Below, in pieces: positions 1 through 8,525 of a stretch of DNA of 64,000 nt (position 1 is the first letter of the stretch; each line of letters begins with the position of its first letter). The stretch covers positions 124,001 to 188,000 of the forward strand of contig NZ_MQWC01000005.1 of the NCBI RefSeq assembly GCF_002954405.1, given 5' to 3'. Source of the DNA: Salinibacter sp. 10B. GTDB taxonomy: Bacteria; Bacteroidota; Rhodothermia; Rhodothermales; Salinibacteraceae. The notes beneath the pieces are model-generated. The model made no database searches. It was not told the DNA's origin and saw nothing but the letters and a program-made list of their open reading frames with translations. The position numbers were made by a program, and so were the translations under genes.

Positions 1-583
1 GACACGCGGCTCGGTCTTGCGGGGGGGTCCTCTTCAGTTTCTAATTTCTTGTTCCTTAGTCTGCCCAAAACTACGCCGCTCTCGCTTCTTCGATAGCGTT
101 CCCGGCTGGACGCCTGTACCTGCTGAACTCTCACTTCGGCTCCGCAAGGGGGCCTCTAGACAAGGAAGGTCCGCTTTCACTCCGCGGCAGTAAAGGATGC
201 ACGTGCCGCCTTGTCCATTTTAAGCACTGCACTTGTAAACAGCAGAGTGCTCATTTGGATCGGCCAGATCTCCGATCCAAGGGGTCAACTTTATTGGTGA
301 GACAAATACCTCCGAGTGCTCTGAAGCGGGAGAATGGAGCGGGCCGCCGATGGGCTGGAGCGTCGCCGCAAGGAGGCCCTGAGGAACGTTGCGTCAATTC
401 CGATACTACCTGCCTTTTAACGCCGATTAGCGACCGAAAAAATATGGACCAATAATGCGAACGTACAGAACGGGATCTACCCTCGTCTGGGTGCGAAATC
501 TTCAAAGCTGAAGTATCCTTCCTACACCGAAGTGACGTCTATCCGTGGAGCAGGTCGAGGGAGAACAATCAAAGGTTCAGGAC
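1..583. other. Stretch without a recognisable gene
   Basis: Short open frames exist on both strands but none has a recognisable family, a good start or coding character. I see no RNA gene, repeat or IS end here. It may hold the remainder of an element lying outside the window. Confidence 0.4.
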
Positions 584-1384
584 TTATTCGCCTGCTGTAG
601 ACCAGATCTGGGCATCGAGAATGAGAGACTTCTCCCGAGACTGGAGCAGGCCGTACCGCAGAAGCAGCGGCTCACCGAACCCCGAGGGCCAGGCGTAAAC
701 TGCCCCGAGGACGCCAATGGATTCGCTCGTTGGAGGAGACACTTCTAGAATTAGTTTGGGATCAACCATGCCAGGGATGCTGAGCGTCGTATCCGGTTGC
801 AGGCGGTCAGTCTCGCTCGGATACTCGTCAGGAGCAAGGCTATCGGGACGGGTAAACGTGTCGACTACCTGCCCTTCTGACCCTACGATCGTTCGCCGCA
901 AGGTGTCGACCGTCCGGTAAGTGTTCTCGACATCGTACCTGACACGGTTCATTTCGCTTGGGCTTCGAAGAATTCCGGCGACGGTGACGTTGTCAGACGC
1001 CACTACCGTTCGTGACGTGTCGTCCTTGCCGTTGGTCCTGTTGGACTCAGGACCGCTTACAGTCAGAGACACCTCCACGCTTGGGCCGTCGAGCTCCCGG
1101 TTAGCACGAACAAAAAGGACCGCGTCCTCGGTTGCTGGCACTTCACGGGACCATGGGAGGTCCACGCGCTCAACGCTTTGGTCCCCATCAGGGCCCACGT
1201 GCCATACGGTCGACTTGTCAGCACCTCCGGTCACCCGATAGGTGGCTACGGGTGTTTGCTCCTCTTTAGCACTGGGGGACCGGTCGCACCCGCCTGCAAG
1301 GCCGGTTGTCAGAAGCAGAAGGACCAGACCGCAGGTCTTCCCGATGAGGGATGAGAGTCGGTTGGGTGCAATGCAAGAGAACAT
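584..1384 (-). CDS. Putative secreted lipoprotein of unknown function
   Basis: About 266 residues if started at the internal ATG at 1384. That start is preferred because it puts a clean lipoprotein signal first: a basic stretch (PNR..K), a hydrophobic core (LVLLLLTTG) and the lipobox LAGGC with the lipidated Cys at about residue 33. A start at 1465 would add 27 Ser/Arg-rich residues before the signal. After the signal the chain is Ser/Thr/Asp-rich with no motif I recognise. By the usual sorting rule it would be anchored in the outer membrane or periplasm. It stands alone with no operon partner. The family is unknown to me and the function is not assigned. Confidence 0.6.
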   Translation of the reverse strand: MFSCIAPNRLSSLIGKTCGLVLLLLTTGLAGGCDRSPSAKEEQTPVATYRVTGGADKSTVWHVGPDGDQSVERVDLPWSREVPATEDAVLFVRANRELDGPSVEVSLTVSGPESNRTNGKDDTSRTVVASDNVTVAGILRSPSEMNRVRYDVENTYRTVDTLRRTIVGSEGQVVDTFTRPDSLAPDEYPSETDRLQPDTTLSIPGMVDPKLILEVSPPTSESIGVLGAVYAWPSGFGEPLLLRYGLLQSREKSLILDAQIWSTAGE

Positions 1385-2033
1385 GTCGCGTACAGTGACG
1401 GAAGATTTGCGCGAAGATCGTGCTGTGGAATTGTCGGAGGATGAGGGCGGCAGAATGTAATTCAACCGAATGTTTTAGAAGATCGATCAGGTGGCCTGTT
1501 CTACCCTCCCTAACCTGTTGACGCCACGACCGCCCCAACAATGTGTGGCCTGCCTGCGCAGCGGGTTGGGTGACTTCGGCCGCTTGAACCGGCCTGGACG
1601 TAACGACATGGGAAAGCGCCAAGTCAAACGCAAGCCTGAAGGCCTTTCCCGACGAAAGCGCCTCCTCTACGCCTGCATCGAAGGGGCCAACAGAAATCTC
1701 ATTCTGCGTCGTTCGTTGAATGAGCGTGTGACGGTTGTGGAGATCCCGAGAGTAAACATAGACTGCTTTCAGCGCATGTGCCCCCATAACTAAATGACCG
1801 ACAATGCGGACTTACTCAAGGAGTTCAGGTCGTCACTCTCACGTGTCGTATCTTGATGCGCCGATGCATTGAAGACAAGCATGAGCGTTTTTTCCGATGA
1901 GTTGACTTAAAGGCGTTTGTTGATTAGATGGTCAACTGTGCCTATTTAGCCAACAATGGGAGATTCTTCAAAATGAAACCGCCGGATGAGGCCGACGCCG
2001 AAAGGCTGAGAGTGGACAGAAGAGCAGGCCTCT
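1385..2033. other. Gap without a supported gene
   Basis: Open frames on both strands overlap each other at 1266-1793, but neither has recognisable homology or a lipobox, HTH or catalytic motif. The last part, from about 1850, is AT-richer and is probably the promoter region of the AbiEi-like gene. In-frame stops at 1974 and 2007 limit how far upstream that gene can start. Confidence 0.35.
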
Positions 2034-3020
2034 GTGGAACGGCAAACAGAGGTACCCTCTGGGAGGGGAGATGCCCGAATGTGGGACTTTAGGGTTCAGC
2101 TTCGCGAGGAAATCCTGGTCGGGGAATATAAGCGATCGAGCGATATCGCCACGATCACTCGGGCCATAGAGCAGCTGAGAAAAGCCCAGGGAAACGATGG
2201 AAACGTGCCGCTCCTTGTCGTTCCCTACATGGGTGAAAAAGGCGCTAGACGATGCCGAGAGGAGGAAGTCAGCTGGATTGATCTTTCGGGAAATGCCCAT
2301 CTGAGTACCGACTCGTTTTTGATCCACGTCGAGGGAAAGCCCAACCAGTTCAAGCAGAAGGGACGCCCCGCCAACCCGTTTGCACCGAAAAGCTCGCGGA
2401 TCTCCCGCTTCCTTCTCGCTCATCCGAACCAACACTTCAGACAAAAGGAAATCGCCACTCGGGCGGTCGTGGGGCGGGGGTGGACCAGCAAGGTCGTTCG
2501 GCGTCTGGAAGAAAAAAAACTCGTTCGCCGCGATGAAGAGGGGCGTGTCGAGGTGCCAGATCCCGCACTTCTCCTCGATGCCTGGCACGAGAAATACGAC
2601 TTCTCGAAGCATCGAGTCATAAAGGGCACGGTGGCATCGAAGGACAGCCTCGACTTAACGAAGCGCTTAGCAAGAGCGTTCGAGTCAGCAAATGTCGAAT
2701 ACGCAGCAACGGGGCTGGCAGCGGCGTGGCTCTTGACTCGGTTTGCCCGGTTTCGAATCGCGGCGTTTTACTTCAGTAGGCAGCCAGAGGAAGACCTGAA
2801 GCGTGAAATAGGGCTTCGAGAGGAGCCCAAAGGCGCAAATGTTTGGCTTATCGTCCCAAACGACGAAGGCGTGTTCTTCGAGAACTCCATGCGAGAGGGC
2901 GTGCGGCACGTCCACCCGGTGCAGGTCTACCTGGACTTAAAAGGACATCCGGAACGCTCGGAAGAGGCGGCCGGATCGATCAGGAAAGAGTACTTAAACT
3001 GGAAAAAGAACGGCGGATGA
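2034..3020 (+). CDS. AbiEi-like antitoxin/transcriptional regulator
   Basis: A 328-residue protein with a GTG start; an internal ATG at 2079 (MWDFRVQL) is the alternative. The middle (about residues 120-175) holds a winged-helix segment: SRISRFLLAHPNQHFRQKE, then RGWTSKVVRRLEEKKLV, typical of AbiEi-type regulators that bind their own promoter. The C-terminal half resembles the AbiEi antitoxin domain. The next gene encodes a nucleotidyltransferase of the AbiEii type, and that order (regulator, then NTase) is the known layout of type IV AbiE systems, which act in phage abortive infection. The family call rests on the domain pattern and the partner, not on a search. It is the intact half of the pair. 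Confidence 0.7.
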   Translation: MERQTEVPSGRGDARMWDFRVQLREEILVGEYKRSSDIATITRAIEQLRKAQGNDGNVPLLVVPYMGEKGARRCREEEVSWIDLSGNAHLSTDSFLIHVEGKPNQFKQKGRPANPFAPKSSRISRFLLAHPNQHFRQKEIATRAVVGRGWTSKVVRRLEEKKLVRRDEEGRVEVPDPALLLDAWHEKYDFSKHRVIKGTVASKDSLDLTKRLARAFESANVEYAATGLAAAWLLTRFARFRIAAFYFSRQPEEDLKREIGLREEPKGANVWLIVPNDEGVFFENSMREGVRHVHPVQVYLDLKGHPERSEEAAGSIRKEYLNWKKNGG

Positions 3021-3066
3021 CGTTCCGCAAACTGCAGAGGACTACGGTCCCGAAGACCTCCGGCAG

Positions 3067-3864
3067 GTGAAGGCCGGATGCCTCGAAGTCGCAACCCGCC
3101 TTGGGGACCTGTTGGACGATCTGGTAATCGTAGGGGGACTCGTTCCGGCGCTTCTGGTCGACCTCGCTCAAGAAGAGACCTCGGACGAAACCGATCCGCT
3201 CAGCAGGCACGTCGGCACTCGGGACCTCGATCTTGGCTTTGCCATAGGGCTGGTCGATGAGGGTCGGTATACTAGAATTTCGACGCGGCTCGTCCGCTGC
3301 GGCTTTGCTCCAGACCGGAATGAAGAGGGGAATCCGACACCTCAGCGCTGGCGACACGAGACCGCAAGCGAGCTAACTGTCGACTTTCTCATTTCTCCAA
3401 CCGGAGAAGAGGAGGGAGGGTCGATCAAGCACCTAGAGGGGGACCTTGCGGCCATTGTCATCCCGGGGCTTGAGGTCGCATTTGAAGACCTTCGTAGGCT
3501 GGAGCTTACAGGCACTCGGTTGAGTGGGGCCGAGGCTACTCAGGAGGTTCCGGTATGCGGACCGGGTGCGTTCGTCCTGCTCAAGGCTCTTGCCTGCGCT
3601 CGTCGAGGGAAAGACAAAGACAAGTACGACCTCTTCTACATGATCCGGAACTACGGAGAGGGACCGCCGACTGTAGCTGGGCATTTTAGGCCGTTCTTAG
3701 AGTCGGGGCGCCGTGAAGCGGAGGAGGCTCGAGAAATTCTAGGAGACCTTTTCGAGAGCCCCCTAAGCATCGGTCCAGTCGCCGTAAGCCAGTTATCCGA
3801 CGACGCACTTCAAGCGGATGCAGCAGCGTTTGTCGAAGCATTTTTGAGGCAACTGGAGAGCTGA
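3067..3864 (+). CDS. AbiEii-like nucleotidyltransferase toxin
   Basis: A 265-residue protein with the NTase fold signature: GG-LVPALL near residue 19, and about 35 residues later GTRDLDLGF, which carries the metal-binding Asp pair. A later KALACARRGKDKDKYDLF segment is typical of the AbiEii/AbiGii family. The GTG at 3067 is the only usable start in this frame. Upstream codons back to a stop at 2995 encode plausible protein, and the neighbour's ATGA overlap at 3017 opens a different frame. The real start may therefore have been lost by a 1-bp deletion just after 3019, leaving a shortened N-terminus. The toxin would transfer a nucleotide to an RNA target such as tRNA (family knowledge). Whether it is active is uncertain. 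Confidence 0.7.
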   Translation: MKAGCLEVATRLGDLLDDLVIVGGLVPALLVDLAQEETSDETDPLSRHVGTRDLDLGFAIGLVDEGRYTRISTRLVRCGFAPDRNEEGNPTPQRWRHETASELTVDFLISPTGEEEGGSIKHLEGDLAAIVIPGLEVAFEDLRRLELTGTRLSGAEATQEVPVCGPGAFVLLKALACARRGKDKDKYDLFYMIRNYGEGPPTVAGHFRPFLESGRREAEEAREILGDLFESPLSIGPVAVSQLSDDALQADAAAFVEAFLRQLES

Positions 3865-4456
3865 ACATTTCGCGAGAGCCGCGCGAGCCTAGCAGGTCGA
3901 GTATTTGGGTAGAAAGTTTATGTAGTGAGTCTGGCCGAATTGGTAGAAAGTAAACGTGCGCTATGCCTATTCGCCGTCGACCCCCCGGTATTGATCCGTT
4001 GAGAGGGGAAAAGCCCGGGCGACGGCAGTCCGGGAATGGCCTTTGCCATCTAAATAGGGCGGAATCGAAAAGCGGAGATTTCCCGACACTTCTCACACAA
4101 AACTCCCTTCTTTGCTGCCATGACCCCGACGTGGACCCTTCTCCTTCTGGTTTTTGTGTTCTGGACGTACCCCGCTTGCGCCGCCGTGATTGCGTACCGG
4201 CTCCACGGAAGCTCGATGGAAAACGTGAAATCTGCTTTTGAGATGTCGGTGCGCGACGCGTCCAAGGCGCTGGGGCTCGACGGACTGAGCCTCAAGGTGC
4301 CGGACCTCAGTGCACTGAAGCTCCAGTTTCGGACCGAAGCGTAAGTTTTCCCTCTCGAGCCGATCGTGACGGAGTACCGGCGGGTCCTCCAAGAGATCGG
4401 CGCGGTCAATGCTGCAGACAGTCCCCCCCAGTCTGATCAGCCTCCCGCCAATGGGG
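3865..4456. other. Gap with one weak small open frame
   Basis: The only candidate is 4120-4344 (+), 74 residues beginning MTPTWTLLLLVFVFW. It has one hydrophobic segment that could be a signal or anchor, then a polar tail. It has no recognised family and no partner, and it lies where opposite-strand frames are also open, so I do not call it a gene. It could be a small membrane protein (about 0.25). Confidence 0.3.
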
Positions 4457-5596
4457 TCAACCCCGACCTCCGTGCTGGCGAACAATCCATCGTTGAAAAA
4501 AGCGATCCAGCACAACGAACGTGCCGTTGTCTCGGTCGATCAAGTCCTTTTGCATTAATGCTTCGGCGGCGCGCTGCGCGCTTGAGGGGGAGCTGAGGTC
4601 ATACCGGCCAACGAACGCCGACGAGAAGGGCTGCACGTCCTCCTCCTGAGCCAGTCCCAGAAGAAACCGCTGCTGATTGGTCGTGAGTCCTTCCCAAAGC
4701 GCCGTATACGCGTAACTCTCCCGGTCGAGCAGAATACCGGTGGCCTCCTGCACGTCCTCGGGGTCAACCTCGGCCCCTTCATCGCAGCGCTCCCAGAGCA
4801 CGTGGCAAAGGTGCTGGACGTAAAACGGGTGCCCTTCCGTGATCTGGCAAACCTCATGGACGACCGATTCGGGAATCAACTTGCCAGCTTTCTCGAACCG
4901 ATCGCGAATGAAGGGCTGCCAATCGGCCTCATCAATGGCCCGAAGCGGGTAGTGCTGAGCCGAGCGGTAGAGCGGCCGTTTCGAGTCGAGAAACATCTCT
5001 CGAATGAGGTGTCTCCGACTTCCCAGAAACAGGTACGCCACCTTCTCGTGGTGCTGGATCTCTGATCGGAGCTTTCGCTCGACGCGACCAGCCTCATAGG
5101 TGGCGATCTGCTGAAACTCGTCGAAAACGACGACCACGCGCTTCCCCGTCAGTTCGGCGGCCCGAGCCGGAGCTGCAAGGACCTCCTCGATCTCAGGGTC
5201 GGTGCCGGAGGGCCGTTCGGATCCAAACCTCAGGACGGGGGCTCCCGACTCGTCGACCGTCACGCTCGGTTGGAGACTTGAAAAGAACCTGCGGGCGTTT
5301 TCCAAAAGCGTCTCGGCTGTGGTGCTTGAGGCCTCGGCGGTCGCCTTCGCCATTGCCTTTGTGAACGAGGCCGGTCCGTCGGTCGGCCAAAGATCGACGT
5401 AGGCGGCCACGTACTCCTCGCCTGACAACTCGTCGAGGAGAACGCGCACGAGAGAAGTCTTCCCCATACGCCGCTCGGCGTAGAGAAAAAGGCGTCCTGC
5501 GTTGTCTACTGTTCGCCGCAAAACCTGTAGGTCCTCCTCGCGGTTGCAGAACGAGGAGGTGCCGACGACGCCTCCGTAGGAAAAGGGATTGGTCAC
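4457..5596 (-). CDS. AAA/STAND-like ATPase (archaeal-ATPase-type)
   Basis: A 379-residue P-loop ATPase with a GTG start at 5596. It shows Walker A near residues 41-48 (ERRMGKTS), Walker B near residue 160 (VVVVFDEFQ) and a sensor-like LGSRRH. The C-terminal part has winged-helix character, with ITEGHPFYVQHLCH and then LTTNQQRFLLGLAQE. This is the pattern of the archaeal-type ATPase/MNS clan of STAND NTPases, common in accessory regions and often linked to conflict or regulation. No effector gene is attached. Two overlapping palindromes lie 40-70 bp upstream and probably control it. The ligand and role are unknown. Confidence 0.75.
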   Translation of the reverse strand: MTNPFSYGGVVGTSSFCNREEDLQVLRRTVDNAGRLFLYAERRMGKTSLVRVLLDELSGEEYVAAYVDLWPTDGPASFTKAMAKATAEASSTTAETLLENARRFFSSLQPSVTVDESGAPVLRFGSERPSGTDPEIEEVLAAPARAAELTGKRVVVVFDEFQQIATYEAGRVERKLRSEIQHHEKVAYLFLGSRRHLIREMFLDSKRPLYRSAQHYPLRAIDEADWQPFIRDRFEKAGKLIPESVVHEVCQITEGHPFYVQHLCHVLWERCDEGAEVDPEDVQEATGILLDRESYAYTALWEGLTTNQQRFLLGLAQEEDVQPFSSAFVGRYDLSSPSSAQRAAEALMQKDLIDRDNGTFVVLDRFFQRWIVRQHGGRG

Positions 5597-5635
5597 GGGA
5601 GCCGAACGCGTTCTGTTTGAGAGTGATACCTATTA

Positions 5636-5666
5636 TTACGCAAGATGAGTAACGCAGGATGCGTAA
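5636..5666. promoter_or_regulatory. Tandem palindromic operator upstream of the ATPase gene
   Basis: Two imperfect 17-bp palindromes overlap by 3 bp: TTACGCAAGATGAGTAA at 5636-5652 and TAACGCAGGATGCGTAA at 5650-5666. The half-site is TTACGCA and each copy has one mismatch. They sit 40-70 bp before the GTG of the minus-strand ATPase gene, so they are a likely operator. The 14-bp period would put two dimers close to 1.3 turns apart. The binding protein is unknown. Confidence 0.6.
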
Positions 5667-5889
5667 TAAGGTTTAGCACCGTACTGATTCGTTTGCAAGA
5701 CCCGATTTTACCGGATCAACTTTAGGAATGACAAAATGGACATCCGGAGCGAGAACGGTACCCCCAGCCCGGCCGACCCTGGGAGGGAAGGCGGTGATTC
5801 GATCCCGTTCTCAATGACCAAGGGAAACACCTTCTTTCTACCCGGGCTACGAGCAACTGTCCTTTCCATCCTAAGAGCCTTCCGAGCCC

Positions 5890-6327
5890 ATGACGACGGC
5901 TGATCCAGACGAGCACCGCGAGGCCTCCGAGACCCCACCTGCGGGAGAATCTGCGGGCGAGACCTCTTCAAGGGGCAGCAGGACCCTCACCGGCGAAAAG
6001 CGATCGGGGCCGATCGAAGACGCAAGGTGCTTTATGGAGAGCCTTGAGAAATCTTTTCAGCTTCTGGCCAGAGAAGAAGCCTCCCGTGAGGGCGCCCCCC
6101 CAAGAATAAGACCAGCGAAGACCGGTAGTAGAGCCGGTGGACATCACTGGCTCACCAAGTCAACGAGGAACTTTGAAGCGAAGATCTGGCTCGAATCACG
6201 GGAAGTGGCTTTCAATTACGGCTTTGCCAGCCACGAATTGAACGACATTGAAGACATCATTATTGAGAACCACACACAATTGGTGGAGGCCTGGTATGAG
6301 CACTGTGGTCACCGACGAACCCGCTGA
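5890..6327 (+). CDS. DUF4160-type protein with an extra N-terminus
   Basis: A 145-residue protein. The last 55 residues match the DUF4160 pattern as I know it: NFEAKIWLESREVAFNYGF, then ELNDIEDIIIENHTQLVEAWYEHCG. The usual N-terminal half of DUF4160 is not clear. In its place are about 85 acidic, Ser/Glu-rich residues, so this may be a truncated domain joined to new sequence or a diverged one. The stop overlaps the start of the following DUF2442 gene by about 32 bp, the standard arrangement for DUF4160/DUF2442 pairs, which behave like toxin-antitoxin units. Its biochemical role is not known. Confidence 0.6.
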   Translation: MTTADPDEHREASETPPAGESAGETSSRGSRTLTGEKRSGPIEDARCFMESLEKSFQLLAREEASREGAPPRIRPAKTGSRAGGHHWLTKSTRNFEAKIWLESREVAFNYGFASHELNDIEDIIIENHTQLVEAWYEHCGHRRTR

Positions 6328-6799
6328 CAAGACGCCCTCTCCGGAGGTATCTGAACGCATTGAGGACGTCACGGACTCGTCGATTGCATTAGAGCTGACA
6401 GACGGGCGCTCGGTGAGTGTCCCTCTTTCCTAGAGCTGGCGGCTTGAGGGCGCAACCGAAAAGGACCGTCAGAACTTCCCGATCAGCCCCAGTGGATATA
6501 GCGTCCGCTGGCCGGATGTGGACGAGGACCTGAGCGCTCGCGGCGCACTTCGAGGAACGCCGGCGCCCCGGCCCTCAACAGCACCGCCGGCGGAGACCCC
6601 AAGCGAGTGGACACCGGGGCGGATTCAGAAGCTTCGAAATCAACTCGGCATGTCTCAAGCAGCGTTCGCCGAGCGAATGGGTGTCCGGCAGGCAACCATT
6701 TCCGATTGGGAAACCGAGAAACAAGAGCCTTCACCAATGGCCCGACGACCTCTGGATCGAGTTGTGAGCGCCGCCGACGATAACGCTGTTTCATCCTGA
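6296..6799 (+). pseudogene. DUF2442-XRE fusion gene with in-frame nonsense codon
   Basis: From the ATG at 6296 the frame reads a DUF2442 domain (VTDSSIALELTDGRSVSVPLS), meets TAG at 6431-6433, and continues in the same frame with the rest of the domain (SWRLEGATEKDRQ, then GYSVRWPDVDEDLS). A classic XRE helix-turn-helix follows (LRNQLGMSQAAFAERMGVRQATISDWE). DUF2442 proteins often have an aromatic residue at the stop, so a single TGG-to-TAG change would explain it. The protein would be about 167 residues without the stop. Either the antitoxin/regulator is dead, or the C-terminal XRE part is made from an internal start (for example ATG at 6518). Confidence 0.75.
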
Positions 6800-6821
6800 A
6801 TCGTATTTCCGCTTCCTCTCG

Positions 6822-7052
6822 ATGGAAGATAAGGAACTAACCACCAGCGAGGCCGCGGAAGTTCTCAACGTTTCGCACCGCTACCTCCTGAATCTGTTGG
6901 AAGAAGGAGAAATTCCTTTCCATGACGAGGGCACCCGCCTTCTGATTCAGCGAGAGAAATTGCTTGAGTACAAGCGGCGGCAGCGGGCGGTGGCTGAAGA
7001 GGCAATGCAAAAACTTACCGATCAAGCCCAGAAACTCGGGCTCGGCTACTGA
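6822..7052 (+). CDS. Excisionase-type HTH antitoxin
   Basis: A 76-residue protein beginning MEDKELTTSEAAEVLNVSHRYLLNLLEEGEIPFHDEGTR in pattern: the MerR/excisionase-like DNA-binding helix-turn-helix (AAEVLNVSHRYLLNLLEEG), then a wing and a basic helical tail. Proteins of this size and type are usually the antitoxin before a PIN-domain toxin. Here the downstream toxin is reduced to a 20-codon stub (7079-7141), so this looks like an orphan antitoxin. It starts 22 bp after the DUF2442-XRE frame and may be read with it. Confidence 0.65.
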   Translation: MEDKELTTSEAAEVLNVSHRYLLNLLEEGEIPFHDEGTRLLIQREKLLEYKRRQRAVAEEAMQKLTDQAQKLGLGY

Positions 7053-7055
7053 CGA

Positions 7056-7195
7056 GGTCTCCGGAGGACAACCGCACCATGTCCAACTTCCAGGTTCAGG
7101 ACGCCGCCTTATCCGTCCATGATCTGACGACCAACGGGTGATTTTTTCGAGCGTTTAGCGCCCCAAATAATAAGCACTGACAAGGCGAACATTGT
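7056..7195. repeat. 140-bp direct repeat, copy 1 (toxin start to AAGGC motif)
   Basis: It begins AGGTCTCCGG, covers the toxin stub and ends with CCCAAATAATAAGCACTGAC then AAGGC. A diverged copy lies at 8526-8655 in the same orientation. The final 25 bp (consensus CCCAAATTATAAGGACCGAT then AAGG) recurs alone at 9993-10019 and, less well, at 8808-8830. Confidence 0.55.
7079..7141 (+). pseudogene. Stub of a PIN-type toxin gene
   Basis: A short frame (MSNFQVQDAALSVHDLTTNG) begins 13 bp after a good ribosome site (GGAGG at 7062). It follows the excisionase-type antitoxin exactly where the toxin should be. A second, more decayed copy with ACG instead of ATG lies at 8549. Both look like the first codons of a deleted PIN toxin. 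That identity is inferred from position and the repeat. Confidence 0.45.
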
Positions 7196-7323
7196 GCAAC
7201 TGGAAGACGGGGGGTGGGGCATTTAGTTCTCGTTTTTCTGGAAGGAAGGGCGCCACCGACGTACCTAGCGGTCGGGTAATCAGAGCACAACTGCAATTCC
7301 TTCCTGAAATCTATCCCCTCAGT

Positions 7324-7701
7324 TCAGCAGTCCATAACCTCCACGTCGTAGTTGGAGAAAGCGTCATCCGGCGTGACAACCGTGAGATTTTCCTCGAGTC
7401 CTTGCGCAATGATCATTCGGTCGAAGGGGTCTCGATGGTGCATGGGAAGTTGCCCCGCCAGGGCGGCGTGAGGAGAGGTAATGCGAACCTCTTCGAATGA
7501 GGAGCGAGCAGCCTTCACGACGCTCTCCGCCGGACGTTCGAGCTTGCCGATGGCGACCTTGATCTCAATCTCCCACACGTTGGCAGGAGTGAAGAAGACC
7601 TCGTTTTCGGAATCGGAAATCTCGCTCAGGGCCGGTTCTTTCAAGTCTGCAGGTCGAGCTAGCGCGTAGATGAGCGCGTAGGTGTCAAGAAGAAGCCGCA
7701 C
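7324..7701 (-). CDS. PIN-domain toxin (VapC-like)
   Basis: A 125-residue PIN nuclease of the type with a PLHHRDPFDR-like signature. MRLLLDTYALIYAL gives the first catalytic Asp. HHRDPFDRMIIAQ gives the later acidic residues, and VVTPDDAF the last. Proteins like this cleave tRNA or rRNA when freed from their antitoxin. The usual small Phd-type antitoxin is not next to it. The gene upstream on the same strand encodes a DUF1508 protein whose N-terminal 50 residues might serve as antitoxin, but that is a guess. It could be an orphan toxin. Confidence 0.75.
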   Translation of the reverse strand: MRLLLDTYALIYALARPADLKEPALSEISDSENEVFFTPANVWEIEIKVAIGKLERPAESVVKAARSSFEEVRITSPHAALAGQLPMHHRDPFDRMIIAQGLEENLTVVTPDDAFSNYDVEVMDC

Positions 7702-7765
7702 GCCTTGGAGGTCTTGCTAGAAGGGAACTGGAAGGGGTGATCTCCTGACGAAGAGAAACGCGGGG

Positions 7766-8140
7766 CTACTGCTTCTCTTCGACTTCTGCCTCGGGGCCGA
7801 GGTGCCGCACGCGCTCGATGGCGTCTAAGCAAGAGTCGGAGGTCGGGTAGGCGCCCCCCGAGTTGGCTAGGATGTGTCCTGATTCGTCTACGAAGCGCCA
7901 GCGGAAATCACCGCTTTCAATCCGGTAGATCTCGAAGTGTGCCTTGCGCTCTTCTCGAGATGAGTCCTCAAAGGTGGAACGATTTCCTGCAGGACCGTCA
8001 CCCGAAGATATAGGAAGACTGCTCTCGTAGAAGTCGTCTGTCACACTAGGCTCTGGCTCAAGAAGAGTCTTGAGCTTGTCGGGACCGGGCACGTCCCACT
8101 TTTCAGCAAGTGCGCCGAGCCGCGTGGAAGAGTCGCTCAT
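7766..8140 (-). CDS. DUF1508 (YegP-like) protein with antitoxin-like N-terminus
   Basis: About 124 residues from the ATG at 8140 (MSDSSTRLGAL); a start at 8188 is possible. The C-terminal 50 residues match DUF1508: FEIYRIESGDFRWRFVDESGHILANSGGAYPTSDSCLDAIERVR, shown here as a pattern of Trp/Arg and the AS-GGAY turn. The N-terminal half is acidic and has no family I know. The gene overlaps the 3' end of an ImmA/IrrE relic on the same strand and precedes a PIN toxin by about 65 bp, so the three may be one TA-like operon. Confidence 0.6.
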   Translation of the reverse strand: MSDSSTRLGALAEKWDVPGPDKLKTLLEPEPSVTDDFYESSLPISSGDGPAGNRSTFEDSSREERKAHFEIYRIESGDFRWRFVDESGHILANSGGAYPTSDSCLDAIERVRHLGPEAEVEEKQ

Positions 8141-8405
8141 GGGGAACTCGGAGTGTTGCGAGATTGGGTGCTCTCTGTCGGTCCGCATCCGCTCGGTTCA
8201 GAAGCTTGGGGGCGGGGCCAAATATTCCTGAGTTAGCAAGTCGAGAGGCCATTGCCTGTCTGCTTACCTGGAAGAGGCGAGCAAGGTTCGTCAGAGAGCC
8301 TTGCTCGGTTAGCTCGAAGTCTCACTTCGAGATTTCCTCCTCAAGCATCCCGATCGGCATCAGGGGGGAAGCGCCAAACGCATTGACCTCAAGCGGCCTC
8401 TGAGG
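8103..8405 (-). pseudogene. ImmA/IrrE-type metallopeptidase, C-terminal relic
   Basis: Read on the minus strand from about 8390, the frame gives VNAFGASPLMPIGMLEEEIS, then a TGA, then LTNLARLFQVSRQAMASRLANSGIFG. These are the two hallmark parts of the C-terminal half of ImmA/IrrE (COG2856) proteins: the NAFAA..LLMP helix and the LA..F.VS..AM..RL helix-turn-helix. The HExxH protease part is absent and there is an internal stop, so it is dead. ImmA/IrrE proteins cut XRE repressors in mobile elements and TA units. The stop lies inside a perfect inverted repeat, CTCGAAGTCTCACTTCGAG. Confidence 0.7.
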
Positions 8406-8525
8406 AGCGGTTGTCCCTGTAGAAGACGCTGCTGTACTTCTTGTCGATGAATAGCTTCGTCTAATCCCTATGCGATCAAAGCCCAGAAGTTGTATAACCG
8501 GCGTCCTGGCAGATCATCAACTTAA

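Noticed and set aside
1266-1793. Overlapping frames on both strands (173 and 100 codons)
   Set aside because: No family, mutual antisense, and neither has a good start.
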